From Maritimibacter sp. (GTDB lineage: Bacteria > Pseudomonadota > Alphaproteobacteria > Rhodobacterales > Rhodobacteraceae): a stretch of 64,000 nucleotides of DNA. Both the position numbers and the translations under genes were made by a program. Location of the stretch: positions 434,001-498,000 of the forward strand of contig NZNT01000020.1 of NCBI GenBank assembly GCA_002695005.1, given 5' to 3'. Shown here in pieces: positions 17,002 to 25,313 of this stretch; position 1 is the first letter of the stretch; each line of letters begins with the position of its first letter. Below the pieces are notes generated by a model. It saw only the letters and a list, made by a program, of their open reading frames with translations. It was not told the origin of the DNA and made no database searches.

Positions 17002-17867
17002 TGTCCACGCAGCTGGCGATTGTCGCCGCGCTCGCCGCGGCGGTCGTCTGGGCCCTGAACATGCACATCCAGCGAAAGGCTCTGGACACCACGGATCCGC
17101 TCCTCGGTGCCTTTCTGTCGGTCTCGGCTGTCGCCGGAGTGTGCTGGCTCGCGTCACCCTGGTTATTGGACTGGTCATGGTGGATGACGCCGGCCGCCGC
17201 GTTGTTCGCTGTCACCGGATTGCTTTTTCCCGGCCTCGGACAAACGTTGCAAGTCTACTCGGTCGCGCGTGTCGGCGCGACGCTGACCGCGTCATTGGGT
17301 GCGTTGACGCCGGCCTTCGCCGTACTGATAGGGATATCGATTCTGGGCGAGAGAATGACGCTTCCCGCGGCGCTTGGTCTAGCTCTCACGATATTCGGGC
17401 TGATCTGTGCGACCTGGACGCGGCGGGGGAAGCCGCGCGCATTCCCGTTATGGGCTATTGCTCTTCCGCTCGCTGCAGCCCTTGCGAGGGGCATTGCACA
17501 GCCGGGACTGAAGGTGGGTCTGGAAGACGTGCCCAGCCCGTATTTTGCATTGCTCGCGGCATCGAGCGCGGCCACACTCCTGCTCGGATCAATCGTCTGC
17601 TTGTCCAGACCCGCCGCGCTGGGAACGTGGCATGGTGGCAATGCGTGGTTCCTTCTGACCGGGGTCATCAACGGGGTTGGCATCCTAGCGTTGAACTTCG
17701 CGTTGAAACACGGGCCGCTCGTGATTGTCTCACCCTTGGCCGCAACAGTACCTCTCTGGTCGCTCCTCTTCGGGTTGACAATTTTTCGTAGGGAAGCCCT
17801 TGGACTTCAGCACGTCGTGGTCGCGTTTTTGATCGTTTCTGGGTGCATAATGCTGGTTGCGAACTGA
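17001..17867 (+). CDS. EamA/DMT-family membrane transporter
   Basis: The 288-residue protein has about ten hydrophobic helices in two repeats. Each repeat ends in an EamA-like motif (for example GATLTASLGALTPAFAVLIGISILGERMT in the first repeat). The start ATG 17001 shares one base with the stop of the preceding gene (TGATG). Such proteins export or import small metabolites. As the last gene of the operon it may export an intermediate or take up an uncharged substrate; neither is shown. Confidence 0.85.
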   Translation: MSTQLAIVAALAAAVVWALNMHIQRKALDTTDPLLGAFLSVSAVAGVCWLASPWLLDWSWWMTPAAALFAVTGLLFPGLGQTLQVYSVARVGATLTASLGALTPAFAVLIGISILGERMTLPAALGLALTIFGLICATWTRRGKPRAFPLWAIALPLAAALARGIAQPGLKVGLEDVPSPYFALLAASSAATLLLGSIVCLSRPAALGTWHGGNAWFLLTGVINGVGILALNFALKHGPLVIVSPLAATVPLWSLLFGLTIFRREALGLQHVVVAFLIVSGCIMLVAN

Positions 17868-18406
17868 CGACCCGCGGATATTGGGCGCGCGGCCGGTGAT
17901 AGCGAAACCTGGCTGTAGGCGGCGCGGGGACATGCCAGAAACTGCAAGAATAACGAAACAAAAGCCTGTGCCGAGTACATCCTCCGCAATTGTGAGCTCT
18001 GAGGGATGCTGTGGGGCTTTTTCCTCCAATTCTGTCGATGCACAAAAGTGGTTCCCCACCGGTCAGGAGACCTTCTGCCAAGGTCTCGTTCTTCGCGAAG
18101 AAATCTTTCTTGCCGGCGAACACGTACTCGTCCACCGCATAGGCGGCAAACTGTCGAGCTCCGCGGCTCAGGCTGGATTGCTGCGGACAAGGTCCTTCCA
18201 GAGAAACCGGGAGTCTTTGGTTTTTGCTTTTGAGTATGAGGACATCAATGGGCACCATCACAGGTGTTTGCACCGATCCAGTCCTCGATGTCCGTCTGGC
18301 GGTATTTCACCAGGCGGCCGACGTAATCGCGACGCGGGCCACCATACGATCACACTCTTGAAATCCTGCCCGGTTCGGACTGGCAATAACCTATGTGTGA
18401 CCATAG
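17868..18406. other. gene-poor gap with decayed sequence
   Basis: No intact gene was found between the aromatic operon and the sodium-channel gene. Short frames on both strands lack ribosome sites and family motifs, except for the excisionase-like remnant at 18245-18349 on the minus strand. Base composition is less GC-rich than in the flanking genes. The gap coincides with a change in coding style from moderate GC on the left to very high third-position GC on the right. Confidence 0.55.
18245..18349 (-). pseudogene. remnant of an AlpA/excisionase-type DNA-binding protein
   Basis: A 34-codon open stretch ends in a normal stop and reads GPRRDYVGRLVKYRQTDIED followed by a Trp-Ile pair. This closely matches the end of the winged helix in phage excisionase/AlpA-like proteins, where a GPR.V..GR.V.YR..D...W pattern is usual. 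The frame is closed upstream by a TGA and the first half of the domain is not readable, so the gene is broken. It hints that a mobile element once lay here. Confidence 0.5.
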
Positions 18407-19267
18407 ATGCCCCTGAATACACACAGGAGCCGACAGAACTTGCGCCAGCGCCTTTCCGATTTTCTCGACAGACCATCGACGCGCTACGCGATCATCGGGG
18501 TGATCCTGTTCAACGCGGTCATTCTCGGACTTGAGACGTCCCAAACCGTCATGGACACCGCCGGCGGTCTGATCGTCGCCCTCGACACGGCCTGCCTCGC
18601 GATCTTCGTCGCAGAACTTCTGGCCAAGCTTTACGCCCGCGGCCTGCGCTTTTTCCGCAGCGCCTGGAATGTGTTCGATTTTCTCGTCGTGGGCATCGCG
18701 CTCATGCCGGCCACGGGCGCCTTGTCCGTCCTGCGGGCGCTGCGCATCCTGAGGCTGCTACGGGTGATATCCGTCGCGCCGACGCTTCGCCGCGTGGTGG
18801 AGGGGTTCATTTCTGCTCTCCCAGGGATGGCCTCGGTCTTCCTGCTGATGGGCGTGATCTTCTACATCGCCGCGGTCATTGCGACAAAGCTCTTTGCCGC
18901 AACCTTTCCCGAGTGGTTCGGTTCGCTTGGCAGCTCTCTCTACACGCTGTTCCAGGTGATGACCCTGGAAAGCTGGTCCATGGGCATCGTCCGCCCTGTG
19001 ATGGATGTGCATCCAGAGGCCTGGATGTTCTTTGTACCCTTCATCCTGATCACCACCTTCGCCGTGGTGAACCTGGTGGTCGGCCTGATCGTCAATTCGA
19101 TGCAGGACGCACACGCGGAGGAGACCAACGCCGCCACTGACGTTTATCGTGACGAGGTCATCCGTCGTCTCGTGGCCATCGAAGAGCAGCTGAAGGCCGC
19201 AGACGAAGGGGCTGACCGTCAAGCTTCCGAGGCTGCGGGGTTTTCACCAACCCGCTCGCGTGGGTAA
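18407..19267 (+). CDS. voltage-gated sodium channel, NaChBac/BacNav type
   Basis: The 286-residue six-helix channel subunit has an S4 voltage sensor with Arg at every third residue (R110, R113, R116, R119). The selectivity filter TLESWS (186-191) carries the LESW core known from NaChBac and NavMs. After S6 (FAVVNLVVGLIVNSM) comes a charged C-terminal helix ending in VAIEEQLKAAD, the expected four-helix coiled coil. It assembles as a homotetramer that passes Na+ on depolarisation and in bacteria is linked to pH homeostasis, motility and chemotaxis. The ATG at 18407 has a weak ribosome site. It stands alone. Confidence 0.93.
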   Translation: MPLNTHRSRQNLRQRLSDFLDRPSTRYAIIGVILFNAVILGLETSQTVMDTAGGLIVALDTACLAIFVAELLAKLYARGLRFFRSAWNVFDFLVVGIALMPATGALSVLRALRILRLLRVISVAPTLRRVVEGFISALPGMASVFLLMGVIFYIAAVIATKLFAATFPEWFGSLGSSLYTLFQVMTLESWSMGIVRPVMDVHPEAWMFFVPFILITTFAVVNLVVGLIVNSMQDAHAEETNAATDVYRDEVIRRLVAIEEQLKAADEGADRQASEAAGFSPTRSRG

Positions 19268-19374
19268 GACGCCATCAGGAACGGCGATAGCATCCTGCTG
19301 TGTGGTTTGTCATTTCCGCTGCTTTTTTCCGTGCTCCCTATCGGGCAACCATATCGCGCCGCGAACGAAATCTT

Positions 19375-19402
19375 TTGAATTGGCGCGCAACTTCGCTATG
19401 AA
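19375..19402 (+). promoter_or_regulatory. candidate sigma-70 promoter for the P450 operon
   Basis: TTGAAT (19375-19380) and TATGAA (19397-19402) are separated by 16 bases and lie 36 bases before the P450 start. Both hexamers are reasonable matches to -35 and -10 elements in otherwise GC-rich DNA. Confidence 0.45.
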
Positions 19403-19438
19403 GAGGTCCGCTCACTGCCGGAAGGTCACTTTGGGCGC

Positions 19439-20890
19439 ATGACTGATCTGTCACCGAGCCGAGGCCGGCGGCAGCCCCTGCAATTGGAGACACAGAACTT
19501 GGACGGCACTGATTCACCGCCCTACGTTCCCCCTTATCCCGATCGGTTCGAGACCCCGCCTTCAACGCTGAAACGCGTTGCTCTGGCGCGCCGGAGCTTT
19601 CTGGATATCTGGTCGACGGCGGATTTCTCGCAGCGCATCGCCTGGGTGAAAGTCCTCACGCGCGATGTGGCTTTCGTCAATGCGCCGGATCTCGTGAAAC
19701 AGGTGTTTCAGGACAATCACCCCCTGCTTCAGCGCAAGAGCCCGCAGATGCGTCATGCGCTGGAACTCCTGCTCGGCGACGGGCTTTTCGTGAGTGACAG
19801 CGAGGTTTGGGCGGCGCGGCGCAAGATCGTCGCGCCGATCATCCACGGCTCCAGAGTGCCCGACTTCGCACCGGTCATGATCCAGGTGATCGAGGAGTGC
19901 CGCGACCGTTGGGAGGCCATGGGTGAGGGCGCCGAGATCGACGCCTCTGCGGAATTCGCGTGGTTGACGTCAGAGGTGATCTGTCGCGCCATCTTCGGCC
20001 AGACGCTGGGCGAGGCCTATGCAGGCGAAATCGTGCTGGGATTTGCGGAATACCAGCGGCGGATCGACCAGCTCGACCTCGCCTCATTGATGGGTTTGCC
20101 GGAGTGGTTTCCACGGTTTCGCGGCTTCGGGGTGCATAAGTCGGCCCGTCGCATCCGGACCGTTCTGGACCGGATCATCGACCGGTTCGAGGCAGAGCGG
20201 ACGCCCGATGACACCACGGTCATCGCGGCCCTTCTGGATGCGCGCGACGAGGCGGGTGCGCCGCTGTCGCGTGAAGTGATCCGCAACGAGGCCGCCGTGA
20301 TCTTCATGGCTGGCTATGAAACGACCGCGAACCTGTTGTCGTGGGCGTGGTTCATCCTGTCGCAAGACCCCGTTTCGCGCAGGCGGCTCGAGGATGAACT
20401 CGACCGGGTCGTGGGGGACCGGGCGACGACCTATGACGACGTGGCGAACCTCCCGTACACCCGCGCGGTGGTTTCGGAAACGCTCCGGCTGTATCCGCCT
20501 GTTCCCATTCTCGCGCGTGAAGCGATTGGGGAGGTGAAGATCGGGCCGAGGGTGTTTCCCAAAGGTTCGCTTTTCATGGTCGTCGCCTGGCTGTTGCACC
20601 GCAACCCCACGCTCTGGCCCGATGCCGACGGTTTCCGGCCCGAGAGGTTTCTGGAACCCGACGACAGGTCGCGCATCAAGAAGCCCAACAAATATGCCTA
20701 TGTCCCGTTCGCCACCGGCCCGCGCATCTGCGCCGGGATGGTGTTTGGCGAGGCCGAGGCCATTCTCGCACTCGCGGTCCTTGCACAGCGGTTCCGGCCT
20801 GAATTGAAGCCGGGTACGCAGGTGAAGCCGCACTGCCGGCTGACCCTGCGTCCCGGGGATTCCCTGCCAATGATCCTGCGCAAACGATAA
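19439..20890 (+). CDS. cytochrome P450
   Basis: The 483-residue soluble P450 has the I-helix AGYETTAN (the acid/Thr pair for O2 activation), the K-helix ExxR motif SETLR (E347, R350), a PERF motif (FRPERFLEP) and the haem loop FATGPRICAG with proximal C431. Length and the N-terminal PPYPDRFETPP stretch are like bacterial CYP102/CYP4-type fatty-acid or lipid hydroxylases, but the substrate cannot be assigned. No ferredoxin or reductase is adjacent, so electrons must come from elsewhere. Its TAA overlaps the acyltransferase start (TAATG). Confidence 0.93.
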   Translation: MTDLSPSRGRRQPLQLETQNLDGTDSPPYVPPYPDRFETPPSTLKRVALARRSFLDIWSTADFSQRIAWVKVLTRDVAFVNAPDLVKQVFQDNHPLLQRKSPQMRHALELLLGDGLFVSDSEVWAARRKIVAPIIHGSRVPDFAPVMIQVIEECRDRWEAMGEGAEIDASAEFAWLTSEVICRAIFGQTLGEAYAGEIVLGFAEYQRRIDQLDLASLMGLPEWFPRFRGFGVHKSARRIRTVLDRIIDRFEAERTPDDTTVIAALLDARDEAGAPLSREVIRNEAAVIFMAGYETTANLLSWAWFILSQDPVSRRRLEDELDRVVGDRATTYDDVANLPYTRAVVSETLRLYPPVPILAREAIGEVKIGPRVFPKGSLFMVVAWLLHRNPTLWPDADGFRPERFLEPDDRSRIKKPNKYAYVPFATGPRICAGMVFGEAEAILALAVLAQRFRPELKPGTQVKPHCRLTLRPGDSLPMILRKR

Positions 20891-21903
20891 TGCCGGCCCC
20901 GGACCCGAAGAACCCCCGCTCGATTTCCGAGCTGTCGTTCGACGTCACCCGTGCGCCGCGCGATCCGCGACCGCCGCTCGCCTGGGCCTGGTCGGAGATG
21001 GCCGAACGCCGCCGAGCCTGGCGCTGGCATTGGCTCACCGATCCGCTGATGGGCACCGGCAAGCTGGCGATGCACCACCTGATGCGCCGGATGCCGGCCT
21101 CTGCCGCGTCGGGGGTGGGTGCCATGCTCGGGCCCGTGGCGCACCGGGTCAACCGCAGTGCGCCCTTCCTTGCCCATATGCGGGCGAACACCCAGAAGAT
21201 CCTTGGCACTGACGCGGCGGGTGCCGATGCGGTGCTGGCGGACTGGTGGGTCAACACCGGTCGCATCTTCGCCGAGTTCGCGTCCGTCGAGAAGATCGCC
21301 CAGGCCAGCGATACCGATGCGCTGCGTCAGCAGCTGACGGCATTGGCCGAGCGTCACGGCACGATCATCTTCGTCTCGGTCCATGTCGGATCGTGGGAGT
21401 CGCTGTTCGGTGTGCTCCAACGGCTCATGAACCGTTCGGTGATCGGCCCGTATCAGCCGGAACCAAGCCGGTTCAGCAATCGCATCGTCGAGGAGTCCCG
21501 GAAGCGGCGCGGGATCTATGCGTTTCCGCCGGGCCGCAGGAGCGCGATCTACCTGTCACGCTTTCTGACGAACGGATCGGCGCACGGGTATTTCATGATC
21601 GACGAGATTCACAAAGGCTCGTCCCGGTTCCCGCAGCTCGGTCGGCCCGTGTCGATGGAATCCAACGCAGCCCGGGCGGTGAAGATCGCGATCAGGAGCG
21701 GGGCCACGCTCGTCCCCGTCGTGATGCCACGCCGCAGGGGCGTCGACTTCGACGTCCGGCTGTTCGACCCGGTCCCGGTCTCGGACGGGTCGTCCGAGGA
21801 GGCACGCATCCGGGCCACCGTGCGGGCGCTCAACGATGTGTTCGAGCCGGTTGTGCGCGATGAGCTGCGTCAGTGGTACATGCTGACGACGCTGAACCTG
21901 TGA
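20890..21903 (+). CDS. lysophospholipid/lipid A-type acyltransferase (LpxL/HtrB family)
   Basis: The 337-residue protein has the HX4E catalytic motif of the LpxL/HtrB acyltransferases at H165-E170 (VHVGSWES). The later SNAARAVKIAIRSGATLVPVV strand helps form the acyl pocket. A hydrophobic stretch near residues 50-75 may anchor it to the inner membrane. Members move fatty acyl groups onto lipid A or ornithine-type lipids. It overlaps the P450 gene by one base, which suggests that the two act on the same lipid. Confidence 0.85.
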   Translation: MPAPDPKNPRSISELSFDVTRAPRDPRPPLAWAWSEMAERRRAWRWHWLTDPLMGTGKLAMHHLMRRMPASAASGVGAMLGPVAHRVNRSAPFLAHMRANTQKILGTDAAGADAVLADWWVNTGRIFAEFASVEKIAQASDTDALRQQLTALAERHGTIIFVSVHVGSWESLFGVLQRLMNRSVIGPYQPEPSRFSNRIVEESRKRRGIYAFPPGRRSAIYLSRFLTNGSAHGYFMIDEIHKGSSRFPQLGRPVSMESNAARAVKIAIRSGATLVPVVMPRRRGVDFDVRLFDPVPVSDGSSEEARIRATVRALNDVFEPVVRDELRQWYMLTTLNL

Positions 21904-21922
21904 ACCGGGTTGTGCGTCGCCG

Positions 21923-24900
21923 CTAAAGGTCGATGACCACGTTGCCACCGGGTTCGGCGGCCCGGGACTGACACAGGATGATGGCCTGCTCACGCTGGCT
22001 TTTGGACAGGACGAAATCGCGGTGTTCGACTTCGCCCGAGACGAGGCCGCATTTGCACACGCCGCACAGCCCGTCGGAGCATTTCACGTCCACACGGTAG
22101 CCCGCGTCATTCAGCACGTCCGCCGCCGTTCGGTCTTCCGGCACGTCGAGCGTCTGGCCGGAACGGGCGAGGGTGAGCGTGAAAGGATGGTTCTCGTAGT
22201 CCGGCACTTCGGGCACTGAGAAGTATTCGAGATGGCGTGCCTCGTCCGGGAAACCCTGCCGCGTCGCCGCGTCGATCACGCCGCTCATGTAGCGGTCAGG
22301 GCCGCAGGTGTAGACGTGCCAGCCCGGGGCGTAGTCCGAGAGCAGGGTATCGAGGTCCGCGCGGGTGCCTTCGTCGGAGACATGCAGGCTTACCCGGTCG
22401 GCCCAGGGGGCGTTGGCCAGATCGTCGAGATAGGCCGCAGACACGCGCGACGGGACAGAGTAGTGCAGCACGAAATCCGCGCCGATGGCGTGAAGCCGGT
22501 GGGCCATCGCGATCATCGGCGTCACGCCGATTCCGCCGCCCATGAGGAACGTCCGGGTCGCGCTCTCATCCAGCGGGAAGTGGTTGATCGGCTTGGAGAT
22601 GAAGATCTTGCGGCCTTCGCTGAAAATCCGGTGGAGCAGCATGGAGCCGCCTCGCCCTTCGTTTTCGCGCAGCACGCCGATCTGGTAGACCGAGCGGTCC
22701 GCAGGGTCGCCCGACATCGAGTACTGGCGCAGGTATTCCGGGGCCACGACGATGTCGAGATGCGCTCCGGCCTCCCACGGGGGAAGGTCGCTGCCGTCGA
22801 GCGTTCGAAACTCGTACTTGGTGACGTCCGGCGACATGGCCTCGGCCTTGGAGACGGTGACGCGCAGCACCGGGCTTTCGCCATCGGCGGTGTAGCGGTG
22901 GAGGACACTGTCGTCCCCCGCCTCGCGCCGGCGCTTGTACTCGTCCGCCGTGACCATCGCCTGATACGCTTCGATCCCTGCTTCGCGGTCCATCGGGAAG
23001 GGATAAGGCCACGGATGGGGGGCGAGGTTCGCGGGATAGACCGCGAGGGTCTGGTCCGCGTAGGTCAGCTTCAAGTCGGCTTGCAGGTCGCGGGCGTTCA
23101 CGGGAGCCCGGGCGGGGCGGTAGCCGCCATCCTCGTACAGCTCGATGTCCCACCACCATTTCTTGACCGGGTTCAGCCCGCCGTTGTCGACCGCATCATC
23201 AAGCCTCGCCAGAAGCGGCGCGGCCTTCGGCAGGTTCATCGCGGCCCAGCGGAAAGGCTTCTCGGCGAAGAGCCCCTCAAGGTTCCACGGGCAGGTCTTC
23301 ATGCAGCGCCCGCACATCGCGCCGCCCTCGGTGGTGATGCGGTAGGTCGCGCATTTCTGGCTGTCGGATTTCCAGATCTCGTAGCCGTTGAACATGAGTT
23401 TCGGACCGGCGGTGATCGCGCCGGAAGGGCATTCCCGCGCGCATTTGTTGCAGGACTCACAGAACGCCTGCATCCCGAAGTCGATGGGCTTGTCATGCGC
23501 CATCGGCATGTCGGTCGTCACCACGCCGGACTTCAGGCGCGGGCCGAGGAAGGGGTTGAGGATGACCTCGCCGATCCGGCTGACCTCGCCCAGACCGGAA
23601 AGCAGCAGGAGCGGCGGTTGAAGCACCTCGCCATCCAGAACCGTATGGGCTTTGGCCGAATAGCCAAGGTTGCGGATCTGCTTCGCGATGACCCCGCCCA
23701 GAAGCGAGAACCGCAGGTAGGCGCGCATCGACTGGGCGACGCTGATCCAGTCGTCGCCGCTCGCGCCCTCCATCGTCTCGTAGCCCTGATCCACGATCAT
23801 GCTGATCGCCTGATCGTGGGGCGGGTCGATCTCGGCCCCCGTCGCGTCGTGGGAATACCATGTCCAGTCCGGGCAGCGGCTGACCCCGACCGCATCGATG
23901 CCGAGGAAATAGCTCGCAGCCTTGATGTTGGCGGCGTTGCGTTCAGCGTCCGTCGGGCGGGGTCCGTCGTCGGGTTTGCCGTCCTGCAACAGGACGAAGG
24001 CCCCGAGCATCCGCCGTTGCGCCATCGAGGGCGCGGCCTTGCGCGCGTAGTGCCCGCCCTTTGCCCCATCCTGCGCCGCCTTGCCCATGTCGCCGAACTG
24101 CGCGCGGGCGAACATGTCGGTGCGTTTGGGCACGCGGGCGACGTTGGGTTCGTCGATATAGGTCGTGGGCGTCTCCACCCGTTTGAGCGTTTCGAACGGG
24201 TGCGGGCCGTCGACGATGTCGCGCCGCGCGTAAGGATCGCCGTTCAGCGCCGAGCGCCGGAACCCGGCCCCGAGCCACCATGCGGGCCCCTTGGTGCGAA
24301 ACGCGGGCTGGCGGGCGGCAGGCAGGAGCGCGCCGTCGTGGTGCAGGTCGAGGTCAGTGGTCACGACGGCCACGCCGAAGCGGTCGCCCAGGTAGGGCGC
24401 TTTGAGACGCCCGCCCTCGACACTGGCCAGACCGGCGGCCACGGTCAGCACGTTCAGGTCGACATCCGTGCAGGTCGCGGAATGTGCCTTGGCGTCCCAG
24501 CCCAGCAGGCGGATGTAGTTGGCGATGACCACGGCGGTTTCCGTGGCGCGCAGGCAGGCGCGATGGGCCTGCGCATCCGCAAGCCATTCGCAGCCCTTCT
24601 CGTCCGGTCGCGGGTCGCGCGGATGGTCGTAGAGAAAGACGATGGTGTGCTTGTGTCCGGCGATGGTGGTGGGCGGGGCCTCCATCGACTCCTTGAGGTC
24701 GGCCATGATCATGTCGATGCCCGAGGCCAGCGTCTTGGTCTGCTTTGTGCGCAGGTCGTGGGCGAGGCGCTCGATATCCGGATTGATCCGAGGCTGGTCG
24801 AGGAGCGCTGCGTCCGGCAGCGGGCCGACCCCCACCATCGCGGCATCGGAGAAGTACCCGAAGGCCTTGAGGTGATTGGCCCGCTCCGCCGGGTCGTCCG

Positions 24901-25132
24901 GGCACTCGGCCCGCGTCTTGTTCACGAGCCCGTCGCGGATCGCATCCATCATCGCCTGATAGTCACCCATAGCGTTCACGATGGAAGTGGGTGCATCGGG
25001 CCGACGGAAGTCTAGTGGCCGGTAGGGGGGCACCGAGGCGAGGTCGGGCATCGGTCCCCGCGCGAGCCGTTCGAGCGGGAAGGGCCCAAGGTGGACCGGA
25101 CGGTTCTTGTCCGAGAAAAAACGGATGGTCAT
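21923..25132 (-). CDS. self-sufficient catabolic reductive dehalogenase (RdhA-reductase-ferredoxin fusion)
   Basis: The 1069-residue protein lacks a Tat signal, so it is cytosolic, unlike respiratory RdhA. Residues about 1-370 look like a degenerate copy of the cobamide-binding nitroreductase-like domain. Residues about 370-555 form the active B12 domain, followed by two [4Fe-4S] motifs, CESCNKCARECP (about 557-568) and CGRCMKTCP (about 605-613). Then comes a phthalate-dioxygenase-reductase-like unit: RQYSMSGDP for flavin (about 800), GGGIGVTPM for NAD(P)H (about 865), and a C-terminal [2Fe-2S] ferredoxin with CSDGLCGVC. This matches NpRdhA/BhbA-type enzymes that remove halogens from halogenated hydroxybenzoates with NAD(P)H. 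The start follows GGAGGAGAAG. Confidence 0.93.
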   Translation of the reverse strand: MTIRFFSDKNRPVHLGPFPLERLARGPMPDLASVPPYRPLDFRRPDAPTSIVNAMGDYQAMMDAIRDGLVNKTRAECPDDPAERANHLKAFGYFSDAAMVGVGPLPDAALLDQPRINPDIERLAHDLRTKQTKTLASGIDMIMADLKESMEAPPTTIAGHKHTIVFLYDHPRDPRPDEKGCEWLADAQAHRACLRATETAVVIANYIRLLGWDAKAHSATCTDVDLNVLTVAAGLASVEGGRLKAPYLGDRFGVAVVTTDLDLHHDGALLPAARQPAFRTKGPAWWLGAGFRRSALNGDPYARRDIVDGPHPFETLKRVETPTTYIDEPNVARVPKRTDMFARAQFGDMGKAAQDGAKGGHYARKAAPSMAQRRMLGAFVLLQDGKPDDGPRPTDAERNAANIKAASYFLGIDAVGVSRCPDWTWYSHDATGAEIDPPHDQAISMIVDQGYETMEGASGDDWISVAQSMRAYLRFSLLGGVIAKQIRNLGYSAKAHTVLDGEVLQPPLLLLSGLGEVSRIGEVILNPFLGPRLKSGVVTTDMPMAHDKPIDFGMQAFCESCNKCARECPSGAITAGPKLMFNGYEIWKSDSQKCATYRITTEGGAMCGRCMKTCPWNLEGLFAEKPFRWAAMNLPKAAPLLARLDDAVDNGGLNPVKKWWWDIELYEDGGYRPARAPVNARDLQADLKLTYADQTLAVYPANLAPHPWPYPFPMDREAGIEAYQAMVTADEYKRRREAGDDSVLHRYTADGESPVLRVTVSKAEAMSPDVTKYEFRTLDGSDLPPWEAGAHLDIVVAPEYLRQYSMSGDPADRSVYQIGVLRENEGRGGSMLLHRIFSEGRKIFISKPINHFPLDESATRTFLMGGGIGVTPMIAMAHRLHAIGADFVLHYSVPSRVSAAYLDDLANAPWADRVSLHVSDEGTRADLDTLLSDYAPGWHVYTCGPDRYMSGVIDAATRQGFPDEARHLEYFSVPEVPDYENHPFTLTLARSGQTLDVPEDRTAADVLNDAGYRVDVKCSDGLCGVCKCGLVSGEVEHRDFVLSKSQREQAIILCQSRAAEPGGNVVIDL

Positions 25133-25313
25133 CGCCTGCTCTTCTCCTCCAAGCGCGGGGGCTGGTCGGGCCGTCGCAGCGACGTTCCGGCGCGTGCCGG
25201 CATCAGCGCCGAAAGTCCCGACCATCGCCTCCGAGTGCGGACCGCCTTCGACACTGCGTCGAAGCGGCCCAAGACTAGTGCGCCGCCAAGCGTGCGTGCC
25301 AATGTCGCGCGGG

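Noticed and set aside
22232-25015. A 927-codon open frame on the plus strand opposite the dehalogenase
   Set aside because: It is the antisense shadow of the very high-GC dehalogenase gene; its translation is rich in Arg, Gly and Val with no family motifs, while the minus strand shows clear cofactor motifs.
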